Shown here piece by piece: positions 1-9,109 of a stretch of 64,000 bases of DNA. A program made the translations under genes and the position numbers. Origin of the DNA: Spirosoma montaniterrae (GTDB lineage Bacteria; Bacteroidota; Bacteroidia; Cytophagales; Spirosomataceae); the NCBI RefSeq assembly GCF_001988955.1, contig NZ_CP014263.1, forward strand, positions 1,054,001 through 1,118,000, in the 5' to 3' direction. Each line of letters starts with the position of its first letter. The first letter of the stretch is position 1. Below the pieces are notes generated by a model. That model made no database searches. It was given only the letters and a program-made list of their open reading frames with translations, and had not been told where the DNA came from.

Positions 1-765
1 GTGCTGGTTGGGAATGAATGGGTGAAGATTGCTGACTATTACGCTGTTTGGGATTCGCGCAACATTAACCCGTATGGTATCGACCCGCGTGAATTCAACG
101 AGGCCATCGACATTAAACTCTACGACCCGCCAGCCAACCATTACTGGTCGGCCCCGCTCAATGAGGGGAAAATGACATCGAATTTTGGGTATCGCTGGGG
201 CCGCTGGCATACCGGCACCGACCTCGATCTCGAAACCGGCGACCCGGTTTATGCTGCCTTCGATGGTATTGTACGGGTTGTAGGCTGGGATGGTAACGGC
301 TACGGGCGTTACGTGATGGTACGGCATTACAACGGTCTCGAAACACTTTACGGGCACCTTTCCAAACAAACGGTTGAGTCGGGTCAATTGGTAAAAGCGG
401 GCGATCAGCTTGGTTTGGGCGGTAACACGGGCCGCAGCTACGGCGCACACCTGCACTTTGAGACGCGCTACGAAGGCAACCCCTTTAGCCCACTAAACAT
501 TTATTCGTTTCCGGCCAACACCATCAATTCCGATCATTTTCTACTGACCAGTGCCGTTTGGGATTATCTGCGCGGTGGCCGCTCGGCAGGTTCGGAAAGT
601 GTGGCCCGCCCGCGCCTGAAACGAACGGTGCTGCACCGGGTGCGGTCGGGAGAAACACTTAGCTCGGTAGCCAGCCGCTACGGTATGTCGGTGTCGGCGT
701 TGAAGCGCAAGAATCATATGTCGGGTTCACGGCTTCGGCCCGGTCAGAAGCTGCGGGTGTATTGA
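1..765 (+). CDS. M23 family metallopeptidase with C-terminal LysM domain (5' end may lie outside window)
   Basis: A predicted peptidoglycan endopeptidase acting outside the cytoplasmic membrane. Counting from the GTG at base 1, the LytM/M23 zinc site is visible as His70-x3-Asp74 in a WHTGTDLD context, followed by the GAHLHFE motif near residue 150 that supplies the other zinc and catalytic histidines. The last 45 residues form a LysM peptidoglycan-binding domain (RVRSGETLSSVASRYG through LRPGQKLRVY). The frame is open from the first base, and no signal peptide is visible, so the true start is probably upstream of the window and the GTG may be internal. A hairpin terminator follows the stop. 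Confidence 0.85.
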   Translation: MLVGNEWVKIADYYAVWDSRNINPYGIDPREFNEAIDIKLYDPPANHYWSAPLNEGKMTSNFGYRWGRWHTGTDLDLETGDPVYAAFDGIVRVVGWDGNGYGRYVMVRHYNGLETLYGHLSKQTVESGQLVKAGDQLGLGGNTGRSYGAHLHFETRYEGNPFSPLNIYSFPANTINSDHFLLTSAVWDYLRGGRSAGSESVARPRLKRTVLHRVRSGETLSSVASRYGMSVSALKRKNHMSGSRLRPGQKLRVY

Positions 766-786
766 TTTGAGACGTATTATTCAGTG

Positions 787-821
787 AAAAGCCGCCAGAA
801 CAGTGTGTTTGGCGGCTTTTT
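787..821 (+). terminator. Rho-independent terminator after the M23 peptidase gene
   Basis: Arms AAAAGCCGCCA and TGGCGGCTTTT (11 bp, perfect) flank a 12 nt loop and run into a T tract. It lies between two convergent genes and can act in both directions, though the T tract is better on the plus strand. Confidence 0.8.
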
Positions 822-837
822 ATGCGTCAGGTCGTTG

Positions 838-1467
838 TTATTCTTCGTCGGGCAGGTCGGCGAAAATTTCCTGCAACGGTATGTCAAACAAGTCGATGCG
901 GGCCACGTCGGTTAACTGATAGTAATTGGTCTGGGTCCAGACGTTTGGCGATTCGGTTCGCCGGAACGTGCTGACCGACAGCTCGAATCGGTCAATGAAC
1001 ACGATCTCTTGTAAGCTGTCTATCTGCTCATATTTGGGCAATTTATGACTAAGGTCATAAGCCGCCGTCGACTCAGACAATACCTCAACAACCAGATACG
1101 GGTTTGTGATTATGGCGTTCGAGCCACTACGAAAGGCTGGTTTGCCCTTCACCACTGTTACATCAGGATTATAATAGCCTCTGCCCTCACGTTTCAATAC
1201 GCCTACATTGCTGCCAGCCACGTAGAAGCCTTTGCCTTTTACTACTGATTTAAGCAAAGCAATGATGTTTCCCACCAATAATTCGTGGATGAAGGCAGCT
1301 AAGCCCATAAAAATAATCTGGTTGTTGTGGTATTCGATACGGTAGGGAGCATCGGGCAGGTAGTCCATAAACTCGTCCCACGATGCCGGAATCGCCACCA
1401 TACGCCCAGCATCAAGTTTTGCTACCTGTGCTTCAGTGAGTTCTATCTTCTGTGCGGTCGCTTCCAT
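838..1467 (-). CDS. Uma2 family (DUF820) endonuclease-like protein
   Basis: A 209-residue protein of the Uma2/DUF820 group, which has a PD-(D/E)XK nuclease fold. The fold's hallmarks are visible: the YNPDVTVVKG strand with the catalytic Asp, the YLVVEVLSEST strand with the Glu, and a downstream HKLPKYEQ helix. Members are common as scattered accessory genes in Cytophagales and cyanobacteria, and their cellular role is mostly unknown. I chose the ATG at 1467 over an upstream one at 1485 because the six extra codons fall in the 18 bp gap after the preceding gene. It probably shares a transcript with the amidohydrolase gene upstream. Confidence 0.75.
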   Translation of the reverse strand: MEATAQKIELTEAQVAKLDAGRMVAIPASWDEFMDYLPDAPYRIEYHNNQIIFMGLAAFIHELLVGNIIALLKSVVKGKGFYVAGSNVGVLKREGRGYYNPDVTVVKGKPAFRSGSNAIITNPYLVVEVLSESTAAYDLSHKLPKYEQIDSLQEIVFIDRFELSVSTFRRTESPNVWTQTNYYQLTDVARIDLFDIPLQEIFADLPDEE

Positions 1468-1485
1468 ACAGTGGTAAAGGTACAA

Positions 1486-2787
1486 TTATTTTTCCTCGTA
1501 CTTCTTCTTGTAGGTCTGATATAGCCGTTTGTGGCGGTCGTCTAAATCGATTTTTCGCCCCTGAATAAACGCCTGCTCTATTACGTTTGTCCGCATGTCG
1601 AGGGCATCGCCCGCCGATACGAACAGCGTGGCCTGCTTGCCTTGCTCCAGTGTACCCACGAGTTTGTCGATGCCGAGGATTTTGGCCGTGTTGGATGTAA
1701 TCATTTTCAGGGCTTCTTCGCGGTCTGATACGCCAAAGCCTACGGCGGTTCCGGCCTGAAAAGGCAGGTTGCGGGTCCGCCACCACTCGTCGGCATAACT
1801 CAGGCTCACCAGTACGCCCGATTTCTGCAAAATACCCGGCAGTCGATAGGGGAGGTCAACGGGTTCGTCTTCGCGGTTGGGCAGGCGGTGCAACGCGCTC
1901 AGAATCACCGGCACGTTCTGCTCTTTCAGGAATGTGACGACCCGATTGGCTTCTTCACCGCCTACAATCACCACCTTCGGCACACCCACCGACCGGGCAA
2001 ATTGCACGGCTTCGATGATGTCTTTGCCGTAGTCGGCCCGGACATACAGGTTTTGCCGACCCGTAAACAGTCCGCGCATGGCTTCGAGTTTAAGATTCAT
2101 GGGCATTGGATTCGTAATAGCCGCGTAAGCTTTGGCATCGGCGAAGGTTGCCCGGAGTGCGCCGATAGTTTCATCGCGCTTTTCATTCTTTTTTACGACG
2201 ACGGAAAAATCATCGAAATTGAAATCACGGCTGAAATAACCGGGCCAGTTGAGCCAGATGCCATCGTCGCGTTTCAGCACGGCGTCTTCCCAGTTCCAGC
2301 CGTCGGCCATCATAATGCTCGAACTGCCCGATACGGTGCCGCCCTGCGGCATGGCCTGTGTCAGCAAAATACCGTTGTTGCGGATGGTCGGAATGATTTC
2401 CGAGTCGGTATTGTAGGCAATCAGGGCGCGAACATTGGGGTTCAGCGCACCCACTTCCTGCTTATCGACTGTGGCCCGGACGGCTGCAACTTCCTGCAAC
2501 CCGACCGTCGATGCGGGCGAAATCAGGCCGGGATACACGTGCTTCCCGGCCACGTTGATTACCTCCACGTCGTTCAGATTCAGCCGCGTAGTTGTGGCAT
2601 CGACAACGGTTGTGATGATGCCTTTGTCGAAAATAACGACGCCGTTTGGAATCACCTGTCCATTGCCAACGTGAACGATGCCGTTCATAAGCGCAATGGG
2701 CCGCGTTTGTGGCCGGGCCGGAGCCGGGTTCTGCGCCAACGCCGATACCGACGCCAGCACGAAAAGGGTTGATATGAAATGTTTCAT
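1486..2787 (-). CDS. Exported amidohydrolase-family protein lacking the HxH metal motif
   Basis: About 433 residues starting MKHFISTLFVLASVSALAQ, a clear signal peptide. The fold is that of imidazolonepropionase-like amidohydrolases: an N-terminal beta-sandwich strand (VEVINVAGKHVYPGLI) and a C-terminal TSNTAKILGIDKLVGTLEQG segment. Where active members carry HxH after the P-G-L/I-I-D turn, this one reads ISPASTVGLQ, so the usual binuclear metal site is missing. It lies 146 bp downstream of a larger double amidohydrolase and is probably its functional partner. A longer start at 2811 would only translate a repeat, so the ATG before the signal peptide is preferred. The substrate is unknown. Confidence 0.75.
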   Translation of the reverse strand: MKHFISTLFVLASVSALAQNPAPARPQTRPIALMNGIVHVGNGQVIPNGVVIFDKGIITTVVDATTTRLNLNDVEVINVAGKHVYPGLISPASTVGLQEVAAVRATVDKQEVGALNPNVRALIAYNTDSEIIPTIRNNGILLTQAMPQGGTVSGSSSIMMADGWNWEDAVLKRDDGIWLNWPGYFSRDFNFDDFSVVVKKNEKRDETIGALRATFADAKAYAAITNPMPMNLKLEAMRGLFTGRQNLYVRADYGKDIIEAVQFARSVGVPKVVIVGGEEANRVVTFLKEQNVPVILSALHRLPNREDEPVDLPYRLPGILQKSGVLVSLSYADEWWRTRNLPFQAGTAVGFGVSDREEALKMITSNTAKILGIDKLVGTLEQGKQATLFVSAGDALDMRTNVIEQAFIQGRKIDLDDRHKRLYQTYKKKYEEK

Positions 2788-2800
2788 GTTTTTATCCTTG

Positions 2801-2941
2801 TAGAGACGCAAGATTTTGCGTCTCTCGGTAGCCGGATGGTTTTTTAGAATCTTCTAAAGCAAATTGCTGACGTCAAAGGAGACGCCAAACGGAAATGTAA
2901 ATTGCTGACGCGAGCGGAGACGCAAAATCTTGCGTCTCTAC
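2801..2941. repeat. Two GAGACGCAA...TTGCGTCTC inverted repeats
   Basis: The gap between the two amidohydrolase genes holds two short palindromes with the same 9 bp arm, at about 2803-2824 and 2917-2938. A further half-copy (GGAGACGCC) and the word AAATTGCTGACG also occur twice between them. The same arm recurs in the 50 bp palindrome at 19.6 kb, so this is a dispersed repeat family. Confidence 0.8.
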
Positions 2942-2946
2942 GATTG

Positions 2947-5900
2947 TCATCGTTCTTCCCCCTCTGCCATTACGCCTTCTATGTCTTCGCAGTGCCACAT
3001 ACGGGCGCGTTTGGGTGCTGGGCGGGTGGTGGGGTTGCCGCTTGCTTTGGCCGCTATCATCTTCTGAATCAGGCGGGTGCGCTCGGCCTGCATGGCGTTG
3101 CGTCGTTGCTCGTCGCCTTTTTGGCTGTAGTAGATGGCTCCGTCAATAATGGTGAAGTCAGGGCGGGCGTAGATGGTCAGCGGGTTGGCGTTCCAGAGTA
3201 CAAGGTCAGCGTCTTTGCCAACGCGGATACTGCCTAACCGCCCATCCAAATGCAGCAGTTTTGCCGGATTGAGCGTTACGGTCTTCCAGGCGTCTTCTTC
3301 GGTCATGCCGCCATATTCGATGGTTTTGGCCGCTTCCTGATTCAGGCGACGCGCCATTTCGGCATCGTCGGAGTTGATCGAGACCGTTACGCCCTGCCGG
3401 TGCATCAACGCTGCGTTGTAGGGAATGGCGTCTTTCACTTCCATTTTGTAGGCCCACCAGTCGGCAAACGACGAGCCGCCCGCGCCGTGCTTCGCCATTT
3501 TGTCGGCCAGTTTGTAGCCCTCCAGAATGTGCGTAAACGTGTTGACTTTAAAGCCCAGCGAGTCGGCTACTTTCATGAGCATATTGATTTCCGACTGCAC
3601 GTAGGAGTGGCAGGTGATAAACCGTTTACCATCTAAAATCTCGGCGAGTGCGTCGAGTTCGATGTCGCGCCGGGGTGGTTGCGATAGTCCTTTCGTCTTC
3701 ACGTTCAGCGTATTATAGTTCTGCCACATGCGGCTGTATTCTTTAGCCCGCATGAAATGATCCATGTACACCTGCTCGACGCCCATGCGCGTTTGCGGAA
3801 ACCGAACCCGGTTGGCATCGCCCCAGTTGGCCTGTTTTACATTTTCGCCCAGCGCGAATTTGATAAATCCATCGGCACCCGGCAGCAACAGCCCAGCAGG
3901 TGCTTCGCCCCATTTTAGCTTGATAATGGCCGACTGCCCGCCAATGGCGTTGGCCGAGCCGTGCAGCAGTTGCGACGTTGTAACGCCCCCGGCTAATTGG
4001 CGGTAGATGTTGATATCTTCCGAGTTCACCACGTCGGCCATTCGTACCTCAGCGGTCGATGACTGCGAGCCTTCGTTTACCGACAGCAGCGCAATGTGCG
4101 AATGCTCGTCGATGATGCCGGTAGTGAGGTGCTTGCCGGTGCCGTCGAGTACGGCAATATCGGCGGGAACGGGCATGTTTTTACCGATTTGGCTAATTTT
4201 CCCGTTCGTTACGAATACGTCCGTGTCTGGAAGAATCCCATCTTTTTCGTTGGTCCAGACGGTTGCGTTGCGAATCAGTATGGTTTGCGGCTGCGGCTTA
4301 CGCACGTTGCCCATACCCACGAATGGGTACAGCAGTGAGGCCGTTACGGCAGTTGGTGCCGTTGCTGAAGCCGTTGTCGCTGACGTAGAAACCGGCGAAT
4401 CAACTGCCCGCGCCATCGACCACGTTACTGGTTGCCCATCCGGAGTTTCGCCATCGCCCGCGTAGTTGGCCGGGCCGGTGCGGTAGCCAGTCAGGCGGGT
4501 AGTGCTGGTGCCCGGTTTTTTGTCGGTCGGTAGTTGTAGCGAGATTAATTCACCGCTCACCGCCACTTTCGGGGTAATTTTTATCGTATCGTTTCGGATA
4601 ATCTGGTACTCGACTTTATCCGCCGTTTTTCCCGTAATGCTCAGCGACACGGGCGGTTGATTGCCAACCACAAGCCGCCAGTTGCCGCGCAGGTCAACAG
4701 CATCTTTTGGGTTGACGATGTACTGTTTGCCGCGAATCCAGTTTTCATAAATCACATTGTCGGGGCTGAATAGGTTGCCCGACGTGATGATGAAATTAGC
4801 CACGCGACCCTTCTGCAAGGTGCCCACCTGATCGTCGGCGCGGATGAGCCGGGCCGGTGTGGTGGTCAGTGCTTCTAATGCTTTTTGTTCGGAAAGCCCG
4901 TTTTCGATGGCTTTGCGCAGGTTGGCCCAGAAGTCGGCTTTGTTTTTCAGCCCCGCCGTAGTCAGCGCGAACGGAATGCCTGCTCCGGCCAGTTTCCCGG
5001 CGTTGGTGGGAGCCATTTCCCAGTGCTTCATTTCGGCCAGCGATACGTTGTCGGCGTCCCAGGCGTCTTCTACGTCGTATGCTGCCGGAAAAGTAAGCGG
5101 CACAATTAGCGACGCACCCGTAGCTTTCACCTCGTCGATGCGCTGGTATTCGTCGCCGGTAGTACGCATAACGAACTGAATGCCAAACTCGTCGCCCACT
5201 TTATCGGCTCGCAGAATACCAAGTTTATCGCCCGCATCGAAAATGGCGGGTAGCGGCTGAATGCGGGTCAGAGCTTCCAGCGAGAGGTTAGTTTGTTCGG
5301 TTTTGCCCGCTCGTTTGTACCAGTCAGCGTCGTAGAATGCCTGCCGCAGAATGGCTACCGACCCCATCATAGAGTTGGGCGCGGTTTGGCCCGAACTGCC
5401 CTTGCTGAACGAGTAATGCGCTGTGGCATTGGCTTTCAGCACCAGCGCGTTCTCACGTTCATCGGCCAGCGTAACCAGCACACCCGTGCCACGGGCCAGA
5501 CCGTCGTGGGGGTGGGTCAGCACGGTTGCGAAGCCCATTTTTCGGAGTTCGTCCGCTTTTTTGGCATCGGCTTTGACGAGCAGACTCGCGTCGTTTTCGG
5601 GCTGAACGGCCTGATTCCAGTAATAGGGACCTTTCTTATTCGACTCAACTTGCGGAGGTGCGCCAAACCGACCGCCACCGGCTGCACGGGGTACGTCGGG
5701 CATTCCGTAGTCGGAGTCTAAATCGATCAGGGCGGGATAGATGCGTTTGCCGCGCAGGTCGGCCACAACAGTTCCGGCGGGCAGGCTGAGGTTGGTGCCA
5801 ACGGCTTCTACACGTCCGTCGCGGATAAGCAGCGTGGCGTTCTGGAGGGTCGTTTGTGGGTCAACGACGACGGTAGCATTAGTGAAGGCATACAGACCCG

Positions 5901-6000
5901 GACGTTCGTCGTACACGCCATTGCGCGGGAAGCCCGTCTGCGCCTGAGCCGTAGCCAACAGGCCGAGCGCAAACAGCCCCATCAGGAGAGGTATTCGCAT
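2947..6000 (-). CDS. Exported tandem amidohydrolase-family protein (two domains)
   Basis: 1017 residues with a signal peptide (MRIPLLMGLFALGLLATAQAQ). It contains two amidohydrolase modules. The N-terminal module (about 25-430) is degenerate: its metal loop reads IDLDSDYG in place of HxH. The C-terminal module (about 570-1000) keeps IIDEHSHIA (HxH), ITCHSY, FTHILEGYKLADKMAKHG and SINSDDAEM, matching the metal-ligand and general-base positions of imidazolonepropionase-like hydrolases. It is therefore probably an active periplasmic hydrolase of an unknown cyclic amide, imide or dipeptide-like substrate. The downstream gene encodes a single degenerate module of the same kind, so the three modules may form one complex. 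Confidence 0.75.
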   Translation of the reverse strand: MRIPLLMGLFALGLLATAQAQTGFPRNGVYDERPGLYAFTNATVVVDPQTTLQNATLLIRDGRVEAVGTNLSLPAGTVVADLRGKRIYPALIDLDSDYGMPDVPRAAGGGRFGAPPQVESNKKGPYYWNQAVQPENDASLLVKADAKKADELRKMGFATVLTHPHDGLARGTGVLVTLADERENALVLKANATAHYSFSKGSSGQTAPNSMMGSVAILRQAFYDADWYKRAGKTEQTNLSLEALTRIQPLPAIFDAGDKLGILRADKVGDEFGIQFVMRTTGDEYQRIDEVKATGASLIVPLTFPAAYDVEDAWDADNVSLAEMKHWEMAPTNAGKLAGAGIPFALTTAGLKNKADFWANLRKAIENGLSEQKALEALTTTPARLIRADDQVGTLQKGRVANFIITSGNLFSPDNVIYENWIRGKQYIVNPKDAVDLRGNWRLVVGNQPPVSLSITGKTADKVEYQIIRNDTIKITPKVAVSGELISLQLPTDKKPGTSTTRLTGYRTGPANYAGDGETPDGQPVTWSMARAVDSPVSTSATTASATAPTAVTASLLYPFVGMGNVRKPQPQTILIRNATVWTNEKDGILPDTDVFVTNGKISQIGKNMPVPADIAVLDGTGKHLTTGIIDEHSHIALLSVNEGSQSSTAEVRMADVVNSEDINIYRQLAGGVTTSQLLHGSANAIGGQSAIIKLKWGEAPAGLLLPGADGFIKFALGENVKQANWGDANRVRFPQTRMGVEQVYMDHFMRAKEYSRMWQNYNTLNVKTKGLSQPPRRDIELDALAEILDGKRFITCHSYVQSEINMLMKVADSLGFKVNTFTHILEGYKLADKMAKHGAGGSSFADWWAYKMEVKDAIPYNAALMHRQGVTVSINSDDAEMARRLNQEAAKTIEYGGMTEEDAWKTVTLNPAKLLHLDGRLGSIRVGKDADLVLWNANPLTIYARPDFTIIDGAIYYSQKGDEQRRNAMQAERTRLIQKMIAAKASGNPTTRPAPKRARMWHCEDIEGVMAEGEER

Positions 6001-6086
6001 AAACTGATAAATTGGGATGATTGGGTAATTTGCTTAAATGTACGAATAACCAGCAAAAGTTGCCCATTCGTCTGTGATGAAACTAT

Positions 6087-6118
6087 AAAAGCCCGACCTG
6101 AAATCCAGATCGGGCTTG
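6087..6118 (-). terminator. Hairpin terminator downstream of glgX
   Basis: Plus-strand arms AAGCCCGACCTG and CAGATCGGGCTT (one G-T type mismatch) flank a short loop. On the minus strand the hairpin runs into TTTTAT, fitting termination of transcripts arriving from glgX. Confidence 0.65.
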
Positions 6119-6148
6119 AAGAAAGTATTGCGTATTATAGTGGGTTAT

Positions 6149-6239
6149 AACCCCACCCCAACCCCTCCCCGTTAGGGAGGGGCTTACTGGCGTAAGCTTT
6201 TTTGGCCCCTCCCTAACGGGGAGGGGTTGGGGTGGGGTT
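6149..6239. repeat. CCCCACCCC-family long palindrome abutting the glgX stop
   Basis: A 34 bp perfect inverted repeat (arms 6150-6183 and 6205-6238) with a 21 bp loop that itself contains CTTA...TAAG. The outer edge overlaps the TAA stop of glgX. The same arm sequence recurs at 8.4 kb and, inside a coding region, at 35.6 kb. Confidence 0.9.
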
Positions 6240-8353
6240 TACTTCAGCCGTAACAGCACCGACGAGCGGGCCGCTACCGTGAATTCCTGACCGCCTTTGG
6301 TGGGTTTAACGCTGGGCCGCACCTGACCAACGTTGGTATCGATCAGCACTTCCCACGACGCAGTTTTGCGTTCGAGTTTGGGGAGCATAAACGGAATGTC
6401 TTCCCAGAAAGCGTTTAGAATCCAGATTAGCTGCTCGTCGCCAATATCCTGTCCATCTTCGGTTTGTTCTTCCACGCGTTTCCCGTCGATGAACAGCGCG
6501 AGGCAATGCGTTCCGGGATTTTGAAGATCGTCGTGCGTCATTTCCTGCCCGTCGGGGCGCAGAAACGACACTTGCTCACTGCCGAAGAATTTGCGTCGGC
6601 TCAGGAGCGGAATTTCCCGTCGCAGGGTCGTCAGCGCACTTGTGAAGTCGAATAAAGCCTGTTGCTTATCGTCCCAGTGCCAGTTCATCCAGCTAATCTC
6701 GCTGTCCTGATTGTAGCCGTTGTTGTTGCCCTGTTGTGTGCGGCCACATTCGTCGCCCATCACAATCATCGGCGTTCCCTGACTCAAGAGCAACGTAGTC
6801 AGGAAATTACGTTTTTGTTTTTCACGCAGTGCGTTGATGTCCGGGTCATCGGTCGGTCCTTCTGCGCCACAGTTCCAGCTTAGGTTATCGTTCGAACCGT
6901 CGTTGTTGTTTTCGCCATTGGCTTCGTTGTGCTTCTCGTTGTAGCTAACCAGGTCGTTGAGCGTAAAGCCATCGTGAGCCGTAATCAGGTTCACGCTGTT
7001 GGCTGGCGAACGGCCTTTGTCGTATAGGTCGGGGCTGCCAAGCAACCGCACGGCCACCTCACCTGCTTTGCCTTCGTCGCTTTTCCAGAAGGACCGCAGC
7101 GCATCACGGTATCTACCGTTCCACTCCGACCACTGGACCGGAAAGCCGCCCACATGATAGGACCCAATGTCCCAGGGTTCGGCAATCAGTTTCACCTGCG
7201 CCAGAACGGGGTCCTGCGCCACCGTATCCAAAAAGGATGATACATTGCCCATCTCTTCGTCGGTACGAATCAGAGCCGAGGCCAGGTCGAAACGGAAACC
7301 ATCGACGTGCATCTCCGTAACCCAGTACCGCAGACTGTCCATGACCACCTGCAACGCACGCGGGTGGCTGATGTTGAACGTATTACCCGTTCCAGTGTAA
7401 TCCATGTAATAGTCGGGGCTATCGCCGACCTGATGGTAATAGGCCCGGTTGTCGATGCCCTTAAACGAGAGCGTTGGACCGAGTTGATTGCCCTCGGCAG
7501 TGTGGTTGTACACCACGTCGAGAATCACTTCGATACCCGCTTTGTGCAGGTTTTTCACCATTTGCTTGAACTCAACAACCTGCTCACCGTTCATGCCGGA
7601 CGACGAGTAGGTGTTCTGCGGGGCAAAAAAACCGATGCTGTTGTAGCCCCAGTAGCTTTCGTTCGTAAACTGATGCACGGGCAGCAACTCGACCGCCGTA
7701 ACGCCTAATTTTTTAAGATAGTCGATGCTCTCCGGGGTGGCTAAGCCAGCGTAGGTGCCGCGAATGCGTTCGTCAATCGTGGGGTGCTGATGGGTGAACC
7801 CCTTTACGTGCATTTCATAGATAACCGAACGATGCATTGGAATGGCCGGAGCGGTATCGTCTTCCCAGTCAAATGCCCTGTCATCGATCACGACCGATTT
7901 TGGCATCGTTGGGCCACTATCTACGGCACTCATTACCCGATGCCGGTCGTCTTCGCCATCTTCGTAGTCATATCCCAACCAGTCATTGTTATGATTGACT
8001 GGTGCGTTAATGGCTTTGGCATACGGGTCGAGCAGCAGCTTGTTCGGATTGAAAAAATGACCGGCCTGCGGGTCATAGGGGCCATCTACGCGAAAACCGT
8101 AAAGCTGACCAGGTTGCAGTCCATCGACGTAAATATGCCAAACCAGATCAGTGCGTTCGGTTATAGGAATCATAGCCGTTTCGCGACCAGGATCAGCCGT
8201 GTCGTACAGACAGAGGTATGCGCCCGTAGCATTTTCGCTGAACAGGGCAACGTTTACGCCTTCGCCATCGAAGGTAGCACCGAGCGGATATGGTTTGCCC
8301 GGTTTTGTTGGAGGAGTCTCCGGAGGAGAGACGGTTTTAGAAGATTTGCTCAT
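6239..8353 (-). CDS. glgX: Glycogen debranching enzyme GlgX (isoamylase type)
   Basis: 704 residues, the usual length for GlgX, a cytoplasmic GH13 enzyme that hydrolyses alpha-1,6 branches of phosphorylase-trimmed glycogen. An N-terminal CBM48-like domain (PLGATFDGEGVNVALFSENA) precedes the barrel. Conserved region 2 (DGFRFDLAS) carries the nucleophile Asp, region 3 (LIAEPWDIG) the acid/base Glu, and region 4 (NLITAHDGFTL) the transition-state Asp. VVYNHTAEGN and GYNQDSEISWMNW are typical of the isoamylase/GlgX group. It stands alone, flanked on both sides by CCCCACCCC-family palindromes, with no other glycogen genes in the window. Confidence 0.93.
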   Translation of the reverse strand: MSKSSKTVSPPETPPTKPGKPYPLGATFDGEGVNVALFSENATGAYLCLYDTADPGRETAMIPITERTDLVWHIYVDGLQPGQLYGFRVDGPYDPQAGHFFNPNKLLLDPYAKAINAPVNHNNDWLGYDYEDGEDDRHRVMSAVDSGPTMPKSVVIDDRAFDWEDDTAPAIPMHRSVIYEMHVKGFTHQHPTIDERIRGTYAGLATPESIDYLKKLGVTAVELLPVHQFTNESYWGYNSIGFFAPQNTYSSSGMNGEQVVEFKQMVKNLHKAGIEVILDVVYNHTAEGNQLGPTLSFKGIDNRAYYHQVGDSPDYYMDYTGTGNTFNISHPRALQVVMDSLRYWVTEMHVDGFRFDLASALIRTDEEMGNVSSFLDTVAQDPVLAQVKLIAEPWDIGSYHVGGFPVQWSEWNGRYRDALRSFWKSDEGKAGEVAVRLLGSPDLYDKGRSPANSVNLITAHDGFTLNDLVSYNEKHNEANGENNNDGSNDNLSWNCGAEGPTDDPDINALREKQKRNFLTTLLLSQGTPMIVMGDECGRTQQGNNNGYNQDSEISWMNWHWDDKQQALFDFTSALTTLRREIPLLSRRKFFGSEQVSFLRPDGQEMTHDDLQNPGTHCLALFIDGKRVEEQTEDGQDIGDEQLIWILNAFWEDIPFMLPKLERKTASWEVLIDTNVGQVRPSVKPTKGGQEFTVAARSSVLLRLK

Positions 8354-8427
8354 AACGTTGTAGGAACTGGTGGCTTCCCACTGCCTTCATTTTAGTAAGT
8401 TAACCGTTCGTTCAGGCCGAATGTTTA

Positions 8428-8519
8428 CCCCAACCCCTCCCCGTTAGGGAGGGGCCAAGCATAGATGCTTCCAGCGAAAGCCCCTCCCCTCGTTTTGAGG
8501 GGAGGGGTTGGGGTGGGGT
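8428..8519. repeat. CCCCACCCC-family palindrome upstream of glgX
   Basis: Arms at about 8428-8454 and 8480-8518 carry ACCCCAACCCCTCCCC and its complement. The second arm has diverged in the centre (CTCGTTTTGAG instead of GTTAGGG), forming a small inner hairpin of its own. It is the second copy of the family flanking glgX. Confidence 0.85.
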
Positions 8520-8530
8520 GGATGACAAAC

Positions 8531-8562
8531 AAAAAAGCCTGCCTCCAATGGAAGCAGGCTTT
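8531..8562 (-). terminator. Rho-independent terminator of the PA2169-family gene
   Basis: On the minus strand, arms AAAGCCTGC and GCAGGCTTT flank an 11 nt loop and end in a six-T run, 16 bp after the stop of the gene at 8579-9034. Confidence 0.8.
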
Positions 8563-8578
8563 CCGATCCCACCATTCA

Positions 8579-9034
8579 CTACACTACCAAGGCCAAACGA
8601 GCCATCGTGGCATGAGCCGACTCGATACTCTGTTTTTGGCGTAGCAGCAACTCGCGGGTGCTGGCTACTAAGTCTGTTTCCTGCAACACGGCATTGTAGT
8701 TGTTGAGGGCTTCCTGATCGCCCCGCTGACACTCCTGCACGGTTGCTTTATCGTCGTTGCTGGCAAAGGTCGATTTAATGTTGATCCACGCGCGGTGCAA
8801 ATCAGCTCCTAAACTGGTGCTGTTGTCGGGGTCGCCACCAAGTGTGCGAATCTCGCGGTCAAGTTCCAGAGCGAACTCACCACGCTGCCGGGCCTGCGCC
8901 AGAAACAAGCTCTTCAATTCAGCGTCTTTTACATTTTCGGCGGCTTCCTGATAGCCTTTTTCGCCATCACGTGTATCCGTAAGCAGGCGGTTGAGTTGGT
9001 CGAGGACTTCACCCCGTGTTTCCTTAACGTTCAT
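8579..9034 (-). CDS. PA2169-family (DUF2383) four-helix-bundle protein
   Basis: 151 residues, soluble, almost entirely helical and charged, without a signal peptide. The pattern VLDQLNRLLTDTRDGEKGYQEAAENV through SLFLAQARQRGEFALELDREIRTLGG, ending in a second helical pair (QECQRGDQEALNNYNAVLQE), is characteristic of the PA2169/DUF2383 family. These are ferritin-like helical proteins of unknown function, often seen beside general-stress genes. It is the last gene of a minus-strand group with DUF3140, DUF2945 and an OmpA lipoprotein, which suggests a stationary-phase or osmotic stress role. That role is inference. Confidence 0.8.
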   Translation of the reverse strand: MNVKETRGEVLDQLNRLLTDTRDGEKGYQEAAENVKDAELKSLFLAQARQRGEFALELDREIRTLGGDPDNSTSLGADLHRAWINIKSTFASNDDKATVQECQRGDQEALNNYNAVLQETDLVASTRELLLRQKQSIESAHATMARLALVV

Positions 9035-9109
9035 AACGTGCTGTGTTTGGTTGTGTTAACAATTAAAAAGAAAAGAAATAACGTTTCGTGTGTTGAGTAA
9101 ACCAGAAAA

